Positions 37,120-44,901 of a stretch of 64,000 nt of DNA are shown piece by piece. How positions within the stretch are numbered: the first letter of the stretch is position 1; each line of letters begins with the position of its first letter. The stretch covers positions 62,001 through 126,000 of the forward strand of contig JBCCHF010000001.1 in assembly GCA_039028895.1 (NCBI GenBank), in the 5' to 3' direction. Under the pieces are notes generated by a model. That model was not told the origin of the DNA. It saw only the letters and a list, made by a program, of their open reading frames with translations, and ran no database searches. Source of the stretch: JAHDCJ01 sp039028895. Lineage in GTDB: Bacteria; Bacteroidota; Bacteroidia; Chitinophagales; Saprospiraceae. A program made the translations under genes and the position numbers.

Positions 37120-38007
37120 TCACCTGTTCCTGCTTAAATAAACGCCAAGTAAAATTAATAGCATTCCAAGGAAATGGAGGTAGGTTAAGACTTCCCCGTC
37201 GGCAGCGGCAAAGACCAATGCGACAATAGGTATCAGGTAACTAACCGATGAGCCAAATACAGCATTGGTCAGTTGGACAAGATGAAAGAACAGGATGGAC
37301 GCCATAACTGTACCGACTAAAGCCAGTATAGTTACGGAGCCGAAAGATAACCAGACATCAGGATGGGTCTCAAAGACTGTCAACACATCTGTAAAGCCAA
37401 GGTAGATCAGCGCTGGAGGACCGATGATCAAAAATGACCCCGCACTTAAGGTTAAAGGATGGGTGGTTTGGAGATAGGTTTTAACCGTATTTGCGCTTGT
37501 TCCGTAACACAAGGTAGCCAAAACGATAAACAGGCCATACCAGGGATTACCCCCTACCGTAGCCTGTTCGCCAAACAGAATAAGCAGTCCCGCCCCCATT
37601 AGCCCAATCATGACCCCAATGATCCTGGCCAAAATTGCCTTTTGTTTAAATAGGAAAATACCCAAAACCAAAGTCCAAAGCGGGGTTAATGAGTTTAGGA
37701 TACCGGCCACAGAACTATTGACCTCGGTTTGTGCAGTCGCATACAAAAATGCAGGAATGCCACTCCCTGTGAGCCCTACGATGATAAGGTATTTCCACTC
37801 CTGGGGTTTAATCTCTTTAAATCTGATGAGGAAAATGGGTAAAAATGCCAGGGCTGATATAGTGATTCTAAAACAAGCTACTTGCTCAGGAGCGAAAGCA
37901 ATAAGACTTTTTTTGATCAAGATGAATGAACTGCCCCACACTACCGCCAGGAAGATCAGGATGACCCAACTTTTTGAAGAACTGGTTAATTGTTTATGGT
38001 TTGCCAC
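37120..38007 (-). CDS. EamA/DMT-family transporter
   Basis: This 295-residue inner-membrane protein has two EamA repeats and about ten hydrophobic segments. Typical are the opening FLAVVWGSSFILIKKSL, FRITISALAFLP, and the second-repeat SSVSYLIPIVALVFAAADGE. It belongs to the RhaT/YdcZ-like permease group; the substrate is unknown. Its start overlaps the end of obg by 22 bases, so the two are probably coupled. It is only distantly similar to the EamA gene at 22.4 kb. Confidence 0.88.
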   Translation of the reverse strand: MANHKQLTSSSKSWVILIFLAVVWGSSFILIKKSLIAFAPEQVACFRITISALAFLPIFLIRFKEIKPQEWKYLIIVGLTGSGIPAFLYATAQTEVNSSVAGILNSLTPLWTLVLGIFLFKQKAILARIIGVMIGLMGAGLLILFGEQATVGGNPWYGLFIVLATLCYGTSANTVKTYLQTTHPLTLSAGSFLIIGPPALIYLGFTDVLTVFETHPDVWLSFGSVTILALVGTVMASILFFHLVQLTNAVFGSSVSYLIPIVALVFAAADGEVLTYLHFLGMLLILLGVYLSRNR

Positions 38008-38978
38008 AATAGGTCCTTTAGCTCAACAAGCCCTTTTCCGGTAACGGAAGAAATAAAAATGAAAGGTATATTATCAGGAAGTTCTGCTTCCATTAATTCC
38101 TGCAATTCATCATCAATGAGATCGGCTTTTGTGATAGCCAATACTCGAGGCTTGTCCAATAATTCTGGATTGTACTGTTCGAGTTCATTCAGCAAAACAC
38201 CATATTCGTTCTTAATGTTTTCGCTATCGGCTGCAATCATAAATAGCAAAGTGGCATTGCGTTCTATATGTCGCAAAAACTGTTGGCCAAGACCTTTTCC
38301 CTGGTGAGCGTCTTCGATTATGCCTGGTATATCTGCAATGAGAAAAGATTTGAAATCGCGATATTTTACAATCCCCAAATTAGGTACAAGAGTAGTGAAC
38401 GGGTAGTTTGCAATTTTTGGTTTAGCTGCTGTTACAACGGACAAAAGGGTCGATTTACCTGCATTTGGCAGGCCTACAAGACCGACATCAGCGAGCAGTT
38501 TCAGTTCCAGGATTTTCCACTCTTCTTTGCCTTCCTTTCCGGGTTGAGCATAGCGTGGAGATTGGTTGGTTGGAGATTTAAAATGGAAATTCCCCAAACC
38601 GCCAAGCCCGCCTGAGAGTAGTACTTCTGTTTGACCATCATGTGTAATTTCAAAATGGACTTCTCCCGAATTGGCGTCTTTGGCTACCGTCCCCAATGGC
38701 ACCTCAAGAATGATATCTTCGCCATTGGCTCCGTGTTTGCGGCTTTCACCACCATTACCTCCTCGCCCGGCAATAACATGTTTGCGGTATTTGAGATGTA
38801 AAAGTGTCCACAACTGGCTGTTACCTTTTAGAATGATATGCCCACCCCGGCCACCGTCACCGCCATCAGGTCCGCCTTTCGGGTTTTGGCGGTCTCTAAA
38901 GAAATGGGCAGAGCCAGCTCCTCCTGCTCCCGAGCGGCAGCAGATCTTTACGTAATCAACAAAATTTTGCTGGGACAT
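37986..38978 (-). CDS. obg: Obg/CgtA GTPase
   Basis: This essential ribosome-associated GTPase acts in 50S assembly and stress control. The glycine-rich Obg fold (residues 1-158) has GGAGSAHFFRDRQNPKGGPDGG and GGRGGH. The G domain has the P-loop GLPNAGKST, switch TTLVPNLG, DIPG and the TKAD motif, ending with FISSVTGKG. At 330 residues it lacks the long C-terminal OCT extension of some species. It lies downstream of adk on the same strand, an arrangement common in Bacteroidota. Confidence 0.95.
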   Translation of the reverse strand: MSQQNFVDYVKICCRSGAGGAGSAHFFRDRQNPKGGPDGGDGGRGGHIILKGNSQLWTLLHLKYRKHVIAGRGGNGGESRKHGANGEDIILEVPLGTVAKDANSGEVHFEITHDGQTEVLLSGGLGGLGNFHFKSPTNQSPRYAQPGKEGKEEWKILELKLLADVGLVGLPNAGKSTLLSVVTAAKPKIANYPFTTLVPNLGIVKYRDFKSFLIADIPGIIEDAHQGKGLGQQFLRHIERNATLLFMIAADSENIKNEYGVLLNELEQYNPELLDKPRVLAITKADLIDDELQELMEAELPDNIPFIFISSVTGKGLVELKDLLWQTINN

Positions 38979-39061
38979 TTTTAATGAGTTGCGGCAGAAC
39001 CGAAATACCTGTCTGAAAAGTCATCTTTGACACCATCGGCATCAGGCTAAATCAGACCGCA

Positions 39062-39643
39062 TTAACAAAAAGCAATGGCATCAATTTCCGCAGAGAGTCT
39101 CTCAAAAATTTCTTCGATACCACCAACTCCGTCAACTTTTTTCGTTTTATCAAGTGTGGCATAGAAATCAGCGACCGGGGTCGTATTTTGTTTATATACC
39201 TCGATACGATTGCGAATAATTGATTCGTCGGCATCATCAGAACGACCGGAGGTTTCTGCTCTTGCCAATAATCTTTGAACAAGTTCTTCATCATCGACGA
39301 CAAGTTCGAGCAAAACAGTAATCTCCTCTCCCATTTCTGCCATGAGGGCATTTAGTGCTTTTGCCTGTGGGACTGTACGCGGAAATCCGTCGAAGATATA
39401 GCCTTCAACATCCGGATTCGCTTCAACTTTGTTTCGCAACATACCGATGGTGACTTCATCCGGCACCAACTCGCCTTTATCCATAAAGCTTTTCGCTTCG
39501 AGGCCAAGTTTGGTTTCATTGGAAATCTCTGAACGGAAAAGATCACCAGTAGAGATATGGAGTAAATTATAACGTTGAACCAGTTTCGCGGCTTGTGTTC
39601 CTTTACCAGAACCGGGAGGGCCGAAAAGTATTAGGTTTATCAT
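39062..39643 (-). CDS. adk: Adenylate kinase, short form
   Basis: This enzyme interconverts ATP, AMP and ADP. The P-loop is GPPGSGKGTQAA, the NMP-binding segment ISTGDLFRSEI, and FDGFPRTVPQA is conserved. RLLARAETSGRSDDADESIIRNRIEVY shows the short form, without the zinc/LID insert. Its 193 residues agree with that form. It lies 83 bases upstream of obg. Confidence 0.95.
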   Translation of the reverse strand: MINLILFGPPGSGKGTQAAKLVQRYNLLHISTGDLFRSEISNETKLGLEAKSFMDKGELVPDEVTIGMLRNKVEANPDVEGYIFDGFPRTVPQAKALNALMAEMGEEITVLLELVVDDEELVQRLLARAETSGRSDDADESIIRNRIEVYKQNTTPVADFYATLDKTKKVDGVGGIEEIFERLSAEIDAIAFC

Positions 39644-39709
39644 GTTAATCGCAACAGTTTTATTTTAAAAAACAAGGGCGTAAAGATACGCTTTTTTCCT
39701 GTCAAACGC

Positions 39710-40201
39710 TTATCGGTTTAATACATCCCTTGCAAAGAGTATCCTGGGTCGCCAATAATTTGACTGAGAGACATTTTGTATGATCACACCTTTTGATGAA
39801 GTACTGTGCACCACGGTTACTCCTTGTGACGTATTCGTCAACACTAAAGCAACATGTGAAACCTTATTGTTAGTTCCAAAAAACACCAGATCTCCCGGTT
39901 TTACTGCCGAAACAGGAATCTTTTTCCCGGCAGTAGCCTGAGACCTGGAACTCGGCGAAAGATCAATCCCACTTTGGTCCATAACGTAATGTGTAAAGCC
40001 CGAACAATCAAATCCGCGCATATCACGGCCGGCATATTTATATTTTACGCCTACACATTTATTCCCGTCTCTAACTATTTTATTTCTTAGTGAACTGTTT
40101 GAGTATGAGCTGTTTTCATCATTTCTACTGTCATCCACAGGACGCAGCGATGCACATGAAGCAAAGAAAAAAACTGATAGACAGAACAACATAAATCGCA
40201 T
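39710..40201 (-). CDS. NlpC/P60-family lipoprotein, cell-wall endopeptidase
   Basis: This 163-residue lipoprotein has a lipobox at FFASCAS (Cys near residue 16). The NlpC/P60 domain follows (about 50-160) with the catalytic Cys in RGFDCSGFTHYV, the catalytic His in KVSHVALVLTN and a third polar residue in VVHSTS. It probably cuts peptidoglycan stem peptides in the periplasm. It is divergent from the candidate RNA at 40.25 kb. Confidence 0.9.
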   Translation of the reverse strand: MRFMLFCLSVFFFASCASLRPVDDSRNDENSSYSNSSLRNKIVRDGNKCVGVKYKYAGRDMRGFDCSGFTHYVMDQSGIDLSPSSRSQATAGKKIPVSAVKPGDLVFFGTNNKVSHVALVLTNTSQGVTVVHSTSSKGVIIQNVSQSNYWRPRILFARDVLNR

Positions 40202-40247
40202 AATACCGTTATTTTTATTAACTAGTTTGGTATAGTTTTTGGACTTT

Positions 40248-40355
40248 CTGTACCGGACTTTACCCCGTTGTTATAAGGTTAGTTAAAAGGGTTATAACGT
40301 AATTTTCAATTCAACGGGTAATGGAACGGTTCGATTTTCGGACCGTTCTTTTTTT
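40248..40355 (+). ncRNA. Candidate structured small RNA with intrinsic terminator
   Basis: Three nested or consecutive stems are visible. TACC(C)CGTTG at 40261-40270 pairs with CAACGGGTA at 40312-40320 (one bulge). Inside it TTATAA (40271-40276) pairs with TTATAA (40292-40297), extended by a G-C pair. A terminator hairpin GAACGGT/ACCGTTC (40324-40348) with a T7 tract follows at once. No protein gene on the plus strand precedes this terminator. A weak promoter-like TATAGTTTTTG at 40231-40241 would place the start near 40248. It is either an sRNA or a terminated leader; its class is not recognised. Confidence 0.45.
40324..40355 (+). terminator. Rho-independent terminator of the candidate RNA
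   Basis: GAACGGT at 40324-40330 and ACCGTTC at 40342-40348 flank an 11-base loop, followed by seven Ts. The T-run is only on the plus-strand side, so it does not serve the leftward NlpC/P60 transcript. Confidence 0.75.
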
Positions 40356-40661
40356 GCGGCCACCCAAATTTCCAATTTGCAAATGAAAGGCCAATTTACA
40401 TTTCTTGCAAAAAAATCACCAATTCTTTGTAAGGTTCTCTTCTAAACGACCAAATCAGTAAATAATTTTTGAAATATGGAACTTTATTTCAAAGAGTATA
40501 TGTTAGTGAATTTATAGCCCTTTTTCAAAATAATACAATTCTTCAATTCGTTTATATTTCAACAATAAATATCAGGCTATTCAATTTTATCAATTTTTAA
40601 TTTCAATTACCACCTTTTTTAGCGTATATTATATCAATCCAGAACACAAAAATTGAAAATT

Positions 40662-41021
40662 ATGAGAGTTCACGAAAAAGAAATCCTCATTTACTATAAT
40701 CCTGATTCCAGCAAGGATAAAAAGACAGTAGCTTACGCAAAAAGTATTACTCAACACGTCCGATCAGTTGCATACAACAAAAACTCTGCGACTTCTACCA
40801 TGTGGCGCACGATTATCGACAGATTAGGTCTGCATCCGAAAGAAATGCTCAACAAGGCTCACCCCTATTACCAAAGCGAGATCAGGGGCCGGGAATTTGA
40901 AGATGAAGACTGGCTCAACGTTCTGATCAGAAACCCGGAACTTTTCAAGGCTGCTATTGCCATGAAAGGAAAGCAGGCCATTTTATGTAATAATCCTACC
41001 GATGTTTACCGATTGGCGTAA
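40662..41021 (+). CDS. ArsC/Spx-like thioredoxin-fold protein lacking the catalytic cysteine
   Basis: This 119-residue protein follows the arsenate reductase/Spx layout: YYNPDSSKDKKTVAYAKS at the start, a middle helix TIIDRLGLHPKEML, and the closing LIRNPELFKAAIAMKGKQAIL. The position where ArsC has its nucleophile (YNPxCSK) is Ser, and the conserved Arg-Pro after the NPEL motif is replaced by Lys-Ala. It is therefore unlikely to reduce arsenate by the usual mechanism. A regulatory or binding role, as for Spx, is possible. The ATG start is preferred over a TTG three codons earlier. It is followed by a strong terminator. Confidence 0.75.
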   Translation: MRVHEKEILIYYNPDSSKDKKTVAYAKSITQHVRSVAYNKNSATSTMWRTIIDRLGLHPKEMLNKAHPYYQSEIRGREFEDEDWLNVLIRNPELFKAAIAMKGKQAILCNNPTDVYRLA

Positions 41022-41099
41022 GTTTTTTTGAACATCCAAATATGGAAGTTGTTACTGGCTTTTGATAGATTCAATAAAGCTTGAACAACTTCATATAAA

Positions 41100-41136
41100 A
41101 AAGTCATCCCTCAAAAATCGGGATGACTTTTTTTGT
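41100..41136 (+). terminator. Rho-independent terminator after the ArsC-like gene
   Basis: AAAGTCATCCC and GGGATGACTTT form an 11-bp stem with a 9-base loop and a T tract. It lies 80 bases after the stop codon and directly before the DUF3127 promoter region. Confidence 0.85.
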
Positions 41137-41143
41137 ACTTTTG
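41136..41143 (+). promoter_or_regulatory. Candidate -7 element (TACTTTTG) for the DUF3127 gene
   Basis: TACTTTTG matches TAnnTTTG and sits 54 bases before the ATG at 41198, immediately after the preceding terminator. No -33 TTTG at the right distance. Confidence 0.35.
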
Positions 41144-41197
41144 GGATTGGTTTTAAAAAAGCCTTTTTCTATTATTCAAAACCTACAATTTACCATT

Positions 41198-41584
41198 ATG
41201 TCATTCGAGATCGAAGGCAAACTTCACGCAAAATACGATATCAACGAGGTCAATGATCGATTCAAAAAAAGAGAGTTCGTACTCATGACCGACGAAGACG
41301 GCAATTATCCGCAATACGTAAAAATGCAGCTGACACAGGATCGCTGCTCCATCATAGACCCATTTGAAGTGGGTGAACAGATGAAGGTATTCTTCGACAT
41401 CAGGGGGAACGAATACACAAATCCAAAAGGTGAGATCATTTACTTTACTAACCTGAATGCTTGGAAAGTAGAAAAGGCAGGTGATTCGAAGCCAGCTTCA
41501 GGCACCCTCGAGGATGGATCATTTCCTACTGCCAATGAAGAGCCAATTAGCAATGATGAAATAGAGGATGATTTGCCATTCTAA
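41198..41584 (+). CDS. DUF3127 protein with SSB-like acidic tip
   Basis: This 128-residue protein begins MSFEIEGKLHAKYD and continues KKREFVLMTDEDGNYPQYVKMQLTQD, matching the Bacteroidota DUF3127 family as I know it. The predicted beta-rich region (1-95; VGEQMKVFFDIRGNEY, IIYFTNLNAWKVEK) looks OB-fold-like. It is followed by a disordered acidic tail ending IEDDLPF. That ending copies the C-terminal tip by which single-stranded DNA-binding proteins recruit partners. A DNA or RNA-binding role is inferred, not shown. The ATG at 41198 is chosen because 25 upstream codons overlap the promoter and are not family-like. Confidence 0.82.
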   Translation: MSFEIEGKLHAKYDINEVNDRFKKREFVLMTDEDGNYPQYVKMQLTQDRCSIIDPFEVGEQMKVFFDIRGNEYTNPKGEIIYFTNLNAWKVEKAGDSKPASGTLEDGSFPTANEEPISNDEIEDDLPF

Positions 41585-41719
41585 TGTTCCCAGCAAAGTG
41601 GTCTGTTATTTGCATCATATTTTCTGTTGCTGATCCTTCACCTCAGTCATTCATTTCATTATTTTGAATAATATCTGGAAAGATCAACAATGTAATAGCT
41701 AGTTAACCAGGTAACGACA

Positions 41720-42253
41720 ATGAAAAAACTGATCCTTCCTATCCTTTTTGCGATATGTCTGTCCTTTCAAAGTTATGGCCAGACCCTTTACGGTATTGGC
41801 ACTGTTTGGGATGATAATTTCAGTGAATGGACCGTTTTCACTGGTGAAGGAGAGGGCTATCTTAAAATAAAGTGGCTCAATGATCCCTCCGAATGGGAAT
41901 ACTATATTAACGATGAGCAATTCGGAACGATCCGGCTAAAATGGAAAGACGATCCAACACATTGGGAAATTCGGGGAAGCAATGGCGAAATTGTTACAGC
42001 CCGTACTCAATGGCCTAACGACCTCAGTTCATGGCGAATCACCAATAATTCTACCACCGTTAATTTGAAACCTAAGTGGAGTAACGACCTTAATGAGTGG
42101 AAATTCAAAGATTCCAGATCAGGTATGATGTATCTGGAAACCGCCTGGACCAACGACTTCAGGGATTGGGAAATCGACGACAAAACAATTAATCTGAGTA
42201 TTCACATGAAGATGGCCATAGTCTTTTTGACCATTTTTCACAGCGTCCCCTAG
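41720..42253 (+). CDS. Exported W-repeat protein of unknown function
   Basis: I do not recognise this protein. It has 177 residues and a signal peptide (about 1-20, SYGQT). Six degenerate units of about 22-27 residues follow, each with the pattern W-x-(N/D)-D-x-x-x-x-W-(E/R/K/T)-(I/V/F/Y): WDDNFSEWTV, WLNDPSEWEY, WKDDPTHWEI, WPNDLSSWRI, WSNDLNEWKF, WTNDFRDWEI. The alternating pattern suggests a small solenoid or propeller of beta hairpins. The last 20 residues are hydrophobic (MAIVFLTIFHSVP) and may insert in a membrane. It is convergent with accC. Confidence 0.7.
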   Translation: MKKLILPILFAICLSFQSYGQTLYGIGTVWDDNFSEWTVFTGEGEGYLKIKWLNDPSEWEYYINDEQFGTIRLKWKDDPTHWEIRGSNGEIVTARTQWPNDLSSWRITNNSTTVNLKPKWSNDLNEWKFKDSRSGMMYLETAWTNDFRDWEIDDKTINLSIHMKMAIVFLTIFHSVP

Positions 42254-42281
42254 ACTCAACTAATTGCTCTGGTAAAAGCAA

Positions 42282-43634
42282 TTACTTATCCATATCTTTT
42301 TTGTAATCGAAATTCTCAAGGAATTTTGTAGTAAAATTCCCGGCAATGAAGTCTTCATTACGCATTAGCATTTGGTGAAAAGGAACTGTCGTTTTTACAC
42401 CTTCGACGATAAATTCGTCTAACGCTCTTTGCATTTTTTTGATGCACTCCTCCCTTGTCTGGGCCTTACATATCACCTTGGCAATCATAGAGTCGTAGTA
42501 AGGCGGAATAGTATACCCTGCATAAACATGGGTATCAACTCTTACACCATGGCCTTTTGAGCTGTGGAAAGATATAATCCTACCCGGACTAGGTCTGAAG
42601 TCATTGAATGGATCTTCGGCATTTATCCTGCACTCAATAGCATGCATTGCAGGTATGTAATTTTTGCCAGAGATTTTTACACCAGCGGCAATCTTAATTT
42701 GCTCTTTAATGAGATCGTGATCAATTACTTCTTCGGTAACCGTATGCTCTACCTGGATACGGGTATTCATTTCCATGAAGTAAAAGTTCTTATGCTTGTC
42801 TACGAGAAACTCAACTGTGCCTACGCCTTCATAATTAATGGCTTTCCCGGCCTTGATCGCCGCGTCACCCATTTTTTTACGTAAGCGCTTGTCCATGAAT
42901 GGTGAAGGTGCTTCTTCTACTAATTTCTGGTGACGACGCTGAATAGAGCAATCGCGCTCGGAAAGATGGCAAACATTTCCATATTGGTCGCCTACAACCT
43001 GAATTTCAATATGACGAGGTTCTTCAATAAATTTCTCTACGTAAATGCCATCGTTACCGAAAGCTGCTCCTGCTTCCTGGCGTGCCGACAACCAATTATC
43101 TTCAAATTGATCAGGCTCCCAAACCAATCGCATTCCACGACCACCACCGCCTGCAGTGGCCTTGAGCATTACAGGATAGCCAATATCTTCAGCAATTTTG
43201 AGACCTTGTTTCAGATCTTTTACAAGGCCATCTGACCCTGGCACCACCGGAACACCTGCTTTGATCATGGTGTCTTTCGCGGTGATTTTATCCCCCATCT
43301 TCCGGATCATTTCCGGTGATGGACCAATAAATTTTACGCCGTATTCAGTACAAATTTCTGCAAAATCAGCATTTTCGGCAAGAAATCCATAACCAGGATG
43401 AACCGCATCGGCATTTGTAATTTCTACCGCGGCCATAATCCTCGGAATGTTGAGATAGGATTGGGCTGACTGGGCTGGTCCTATGCAAACGGCTTCATCA
43501 GCAAAACGAACATGAAGGCTTTCGCGGTCAGCAGTTGAATAGATGGCCACCGTTTTGATGCCCATTTCTTTGCAGGTTCTCAGGATACGAAGCGCAATTT
43601 CACCCCTGTTGGCAATGAGGATCTTTTTAAACAT
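42282..43634 (-). CDS. accC: Acetyl-CoA carboxylase, biotin carboxylase subunit
   Basis: This enzyme carboxylates the biotin on AccB using ATP and bicarbonate, the first step of fatty acid synthesis. It begins MFKKILIANRGEIALRI. It has the ATP-grasp glycine loop KATAGGGGRGMR, HIEIQVVGDQYGNVCHLSERDCSIQRRHQK, and the metal/catalytic segment FYFMEMNTRIQVEHTVTEEV. The start at 43634 fits the family; a codon seven upstream is less likely. It is the last gene of the efp-accB-accC run, 54 bases after accB. Confidence 0.96.
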   Translation of the reverse strand: MFKKILIANRGEIALRILRTCKEMGIKTVAIYSTADRESLHVRFADEAVCIGPAQSAQSYLNIPRIMAAVEITNADAVHPGYGFLAENADFAEICTEYGVKFIGPSPEMIRKMGDKITAKDTMIKAGVPVVPGSDGLVKDLKQGLKIAEDIGYPVMLKATAGGGGRGMRLVWEPDQFEDNWLSARQEAGAAFGNDGIYVEKFIEEPRHIEIQVVGDQYGNVCHLSERDCSIQRRHQKLVEEAPSPFMDKRLRKKMGDAAIKAGKAINYEGVGTVEFLVDKHKNFYFMEMNTRIQVEHTVTEEVIDHDLIKEQIKIAAGVKISGKNYIPAMHAIECRINAEDPFNDFRPSPGRIISFHSSKGHGVRVDTHVYAGYTIPPYYDSMIAKVICKAQTREECIKKMQRALDEFIVEGVKTTVPFHQMLMRNEDFIAGNFTTKFLENFDYKKDMDK

Positions 43635-43688
43635 AGTTATGCTTTTTCTCGACAACTGATTTTTGATGTGTTAGGCAAAGGTGAGCTC

Positions 43689-44225
43689 TTATCCTTTTGG
43701 ATCAACCAGGAAAAGTGCTTGCTCGTACTCCACAGGTGATGAATCATCAACGAGGACTTTGACGATCTTGCCGCTTACTTCGGATTCGATCTCATTAAAC
43801 AGTTTCATAGCTTCAACAATACAGACAACATCACCACTTGCGATCGTATCACCAACTTTAATGAATGGTGGCTTATCAGGTGAAGAAGAGCGGTAAAAGG
43901 TACCGACGATGGGCGATTTTACATATACGAGATCGCTATTATCTTCCTCCTCAGCTTTTCCACCTTTGTCAGGAGCTGGTCCTTCTTTTTCAGCAGATGG
44001 CGTGGCTGGAGCTTGTGTTTGCGGAACCTGGACGATTGGCTGAACCTGTGGCTGTATAGATTGAATAGGTAGGATTTGCTGAACAGATTGCTTGGCTGCA
44101 ATTTTAGTTTCTGCAAATTTTTCGGTTCTGATAGACAGCTTGAAGTCACCGTCTTCCAATTTGAATTCCGTAAGGTTTAGTTTATTGATCAACTTGATCA
44201 GTTCCTGAATTTGCTTGAAATCCAT
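43689..44225 (-). CDS. accB: Acetyl-CoA carboxylase biotin carboxyl carrier protein
   Basis: This biotin carrier of acetyl-CoA carboxylase has an N-terminal BCCP segment (MDFKQIQELIKLINKLNLTEF, residues 1-33). A Pro/Gln-rich flexible linker follows (about 45-95), then a biotinyl domain (97-178). The biotin-accepting Lys141 is in VEAMKLFNEI, with PIVGTFYRSSSPDKPPF before it. It lies 3 bases downstream of efp and upstream of accC. Confidence 0.95.
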   Translation of the reverse strand: MDFKQIQELIKLINKLNLTEFKLEDGDFKLSIRTEKFAETKIAAKQSVQQILPIQSIQPQVQPIVQVPQTQAPATPSAEKEGPAPDKGGKAEEEDNSDLVYVKSPIVGTFYRSSSPDKPPFIKVGDTIASGDVVCIVEAMKLFNEIESEVSGKIVKVLVDDSSPVEYEQALFLVDPKG

Positions 44226-44228
44226 AAG

Positions 44229-44795
44229 CTATTTTTTAATACGTTCCATGTATGAGCTGGTAGCAGTATCAATTTTGATAAGATCACCTTCATTAATAAA
44301 GATAGGGACTTTCACAGTAGCGCCTGTTTCAACAGTAGCAGGTTTGGTAACGTTTGTTGCTGTATCACCTCTGACACCCGGTTCTGTATAGGTCACTTCG
44401 AGGATAACGTATTGAGGCATATCACAACTTAGCGGAATTTCTTCTGCTGCATGATACAAGACTTCTACGTTTTCTCCCTCTTTCAAAAGACCTGGATTTC
44501 CAAGCATATGCTCTTCAAGGGCAACCTGGTCAAAAGTTTCAGTATTCATGAAATGGTACCCCATATCATCTTTATAAAGGAATTGGAATTTTCTGCGCTC
44601 TACTCTTACAACATCAATTTTGTGCCCTGCAGGAAAGGTATTATCAATAACTTTTCCTGAAGTAAGACTTTTCAATTTTGTACGGACAAAGGCATTACCT
44701 TTTCCAGGCTTCACATGTTGAAATTCAACTATTGAATAAACATCATGGTTGTAATTGATACACAATCCATTTCGGATATCTGAAGTATTAGCCAT
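44229..44795 (-). CDS. efp: Translation elongation factor P
   Basis: EF-P relieves ribosome stalling at polyproline stretches. The KOW-like domain has the modified-residue loop HVKPGKGNAF, with Lys32 at the position of E. coli Lys34. Two OB domains follow, with the C-terminal signature VTYTEPGVRGDTATNVTKPATVETGA. At 188 residues the length is standard. Genes with polyproline, such as the LysM protein at 18.9 kb, are likely clients. It heads efp-accB-accC. Confidence 0.96.
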   Translation of the reverse strand: MANTSDIRNGLCINYNHDVYSIVEFQHVKPGKGNAFVRTKLKSLTSGKVIDNTFPAGHKIDVVRVERRKFQFLYKDDMGYHFMNTETFDQVALEEHMLGNPGLLKEGENVEVLYHAAEEIPLSCDMPQYVILEVTYTEPGVRGDTATNVTKPATVETGATVKVPIFINEGDLIKIDTATSSYMERIKK

Positions 44796-44853
44796 AAAAT
44801 ATTTGCAGTTTAAAAAAAGCCGGAATCACCCAGCCATATTCGAAATTACGGCA

Positions 44854-44861
44854 CAAAGATA
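44854..44861 (-). promoter_or_regulatory. Candidate -7 element (TATCTTTG) for efp-accB-accC
   Basis: TATCTTTG on the minus strand lies 58 bases before the efp start, between fabH and efp, and matches TAnnTTTG exactly. The nearest TTG-type -33 is about 23 bases further upstream. It suggests efp-accB-accC can be transcribed apart from fabH. Confidence 0.4.
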
Positions 44862-44901
44862 ATTAAATTAACTGACGATTGATGCAACTTTAAATTGACT
44901 A

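Larger units (their letters stand above)
40202..40661. other. 460-base intergenic region with one structured element
   Basis: Between the NlpC/P60 gene and the ArsC-like gene lie a candidate structured RNA with terminator (40248-40355) and then about 300 bases of A+T-rich sequence. I see no open frame, tRNA or repeat in that last part. It presumably holds the promoter of the ArsC-like gene, but no clear TAnnTTTG was found close to it. Confidence 0.5.

Noticed and set aside
42261..42284. TAATTGCT/AGCAATTA inverted repeat at the convergent ends of the W-repeat gene and accC
   Set aside because: The stem overlaps the accC stop codon, is A+T-rich and has no T-run, so it is not a convincing terminator.
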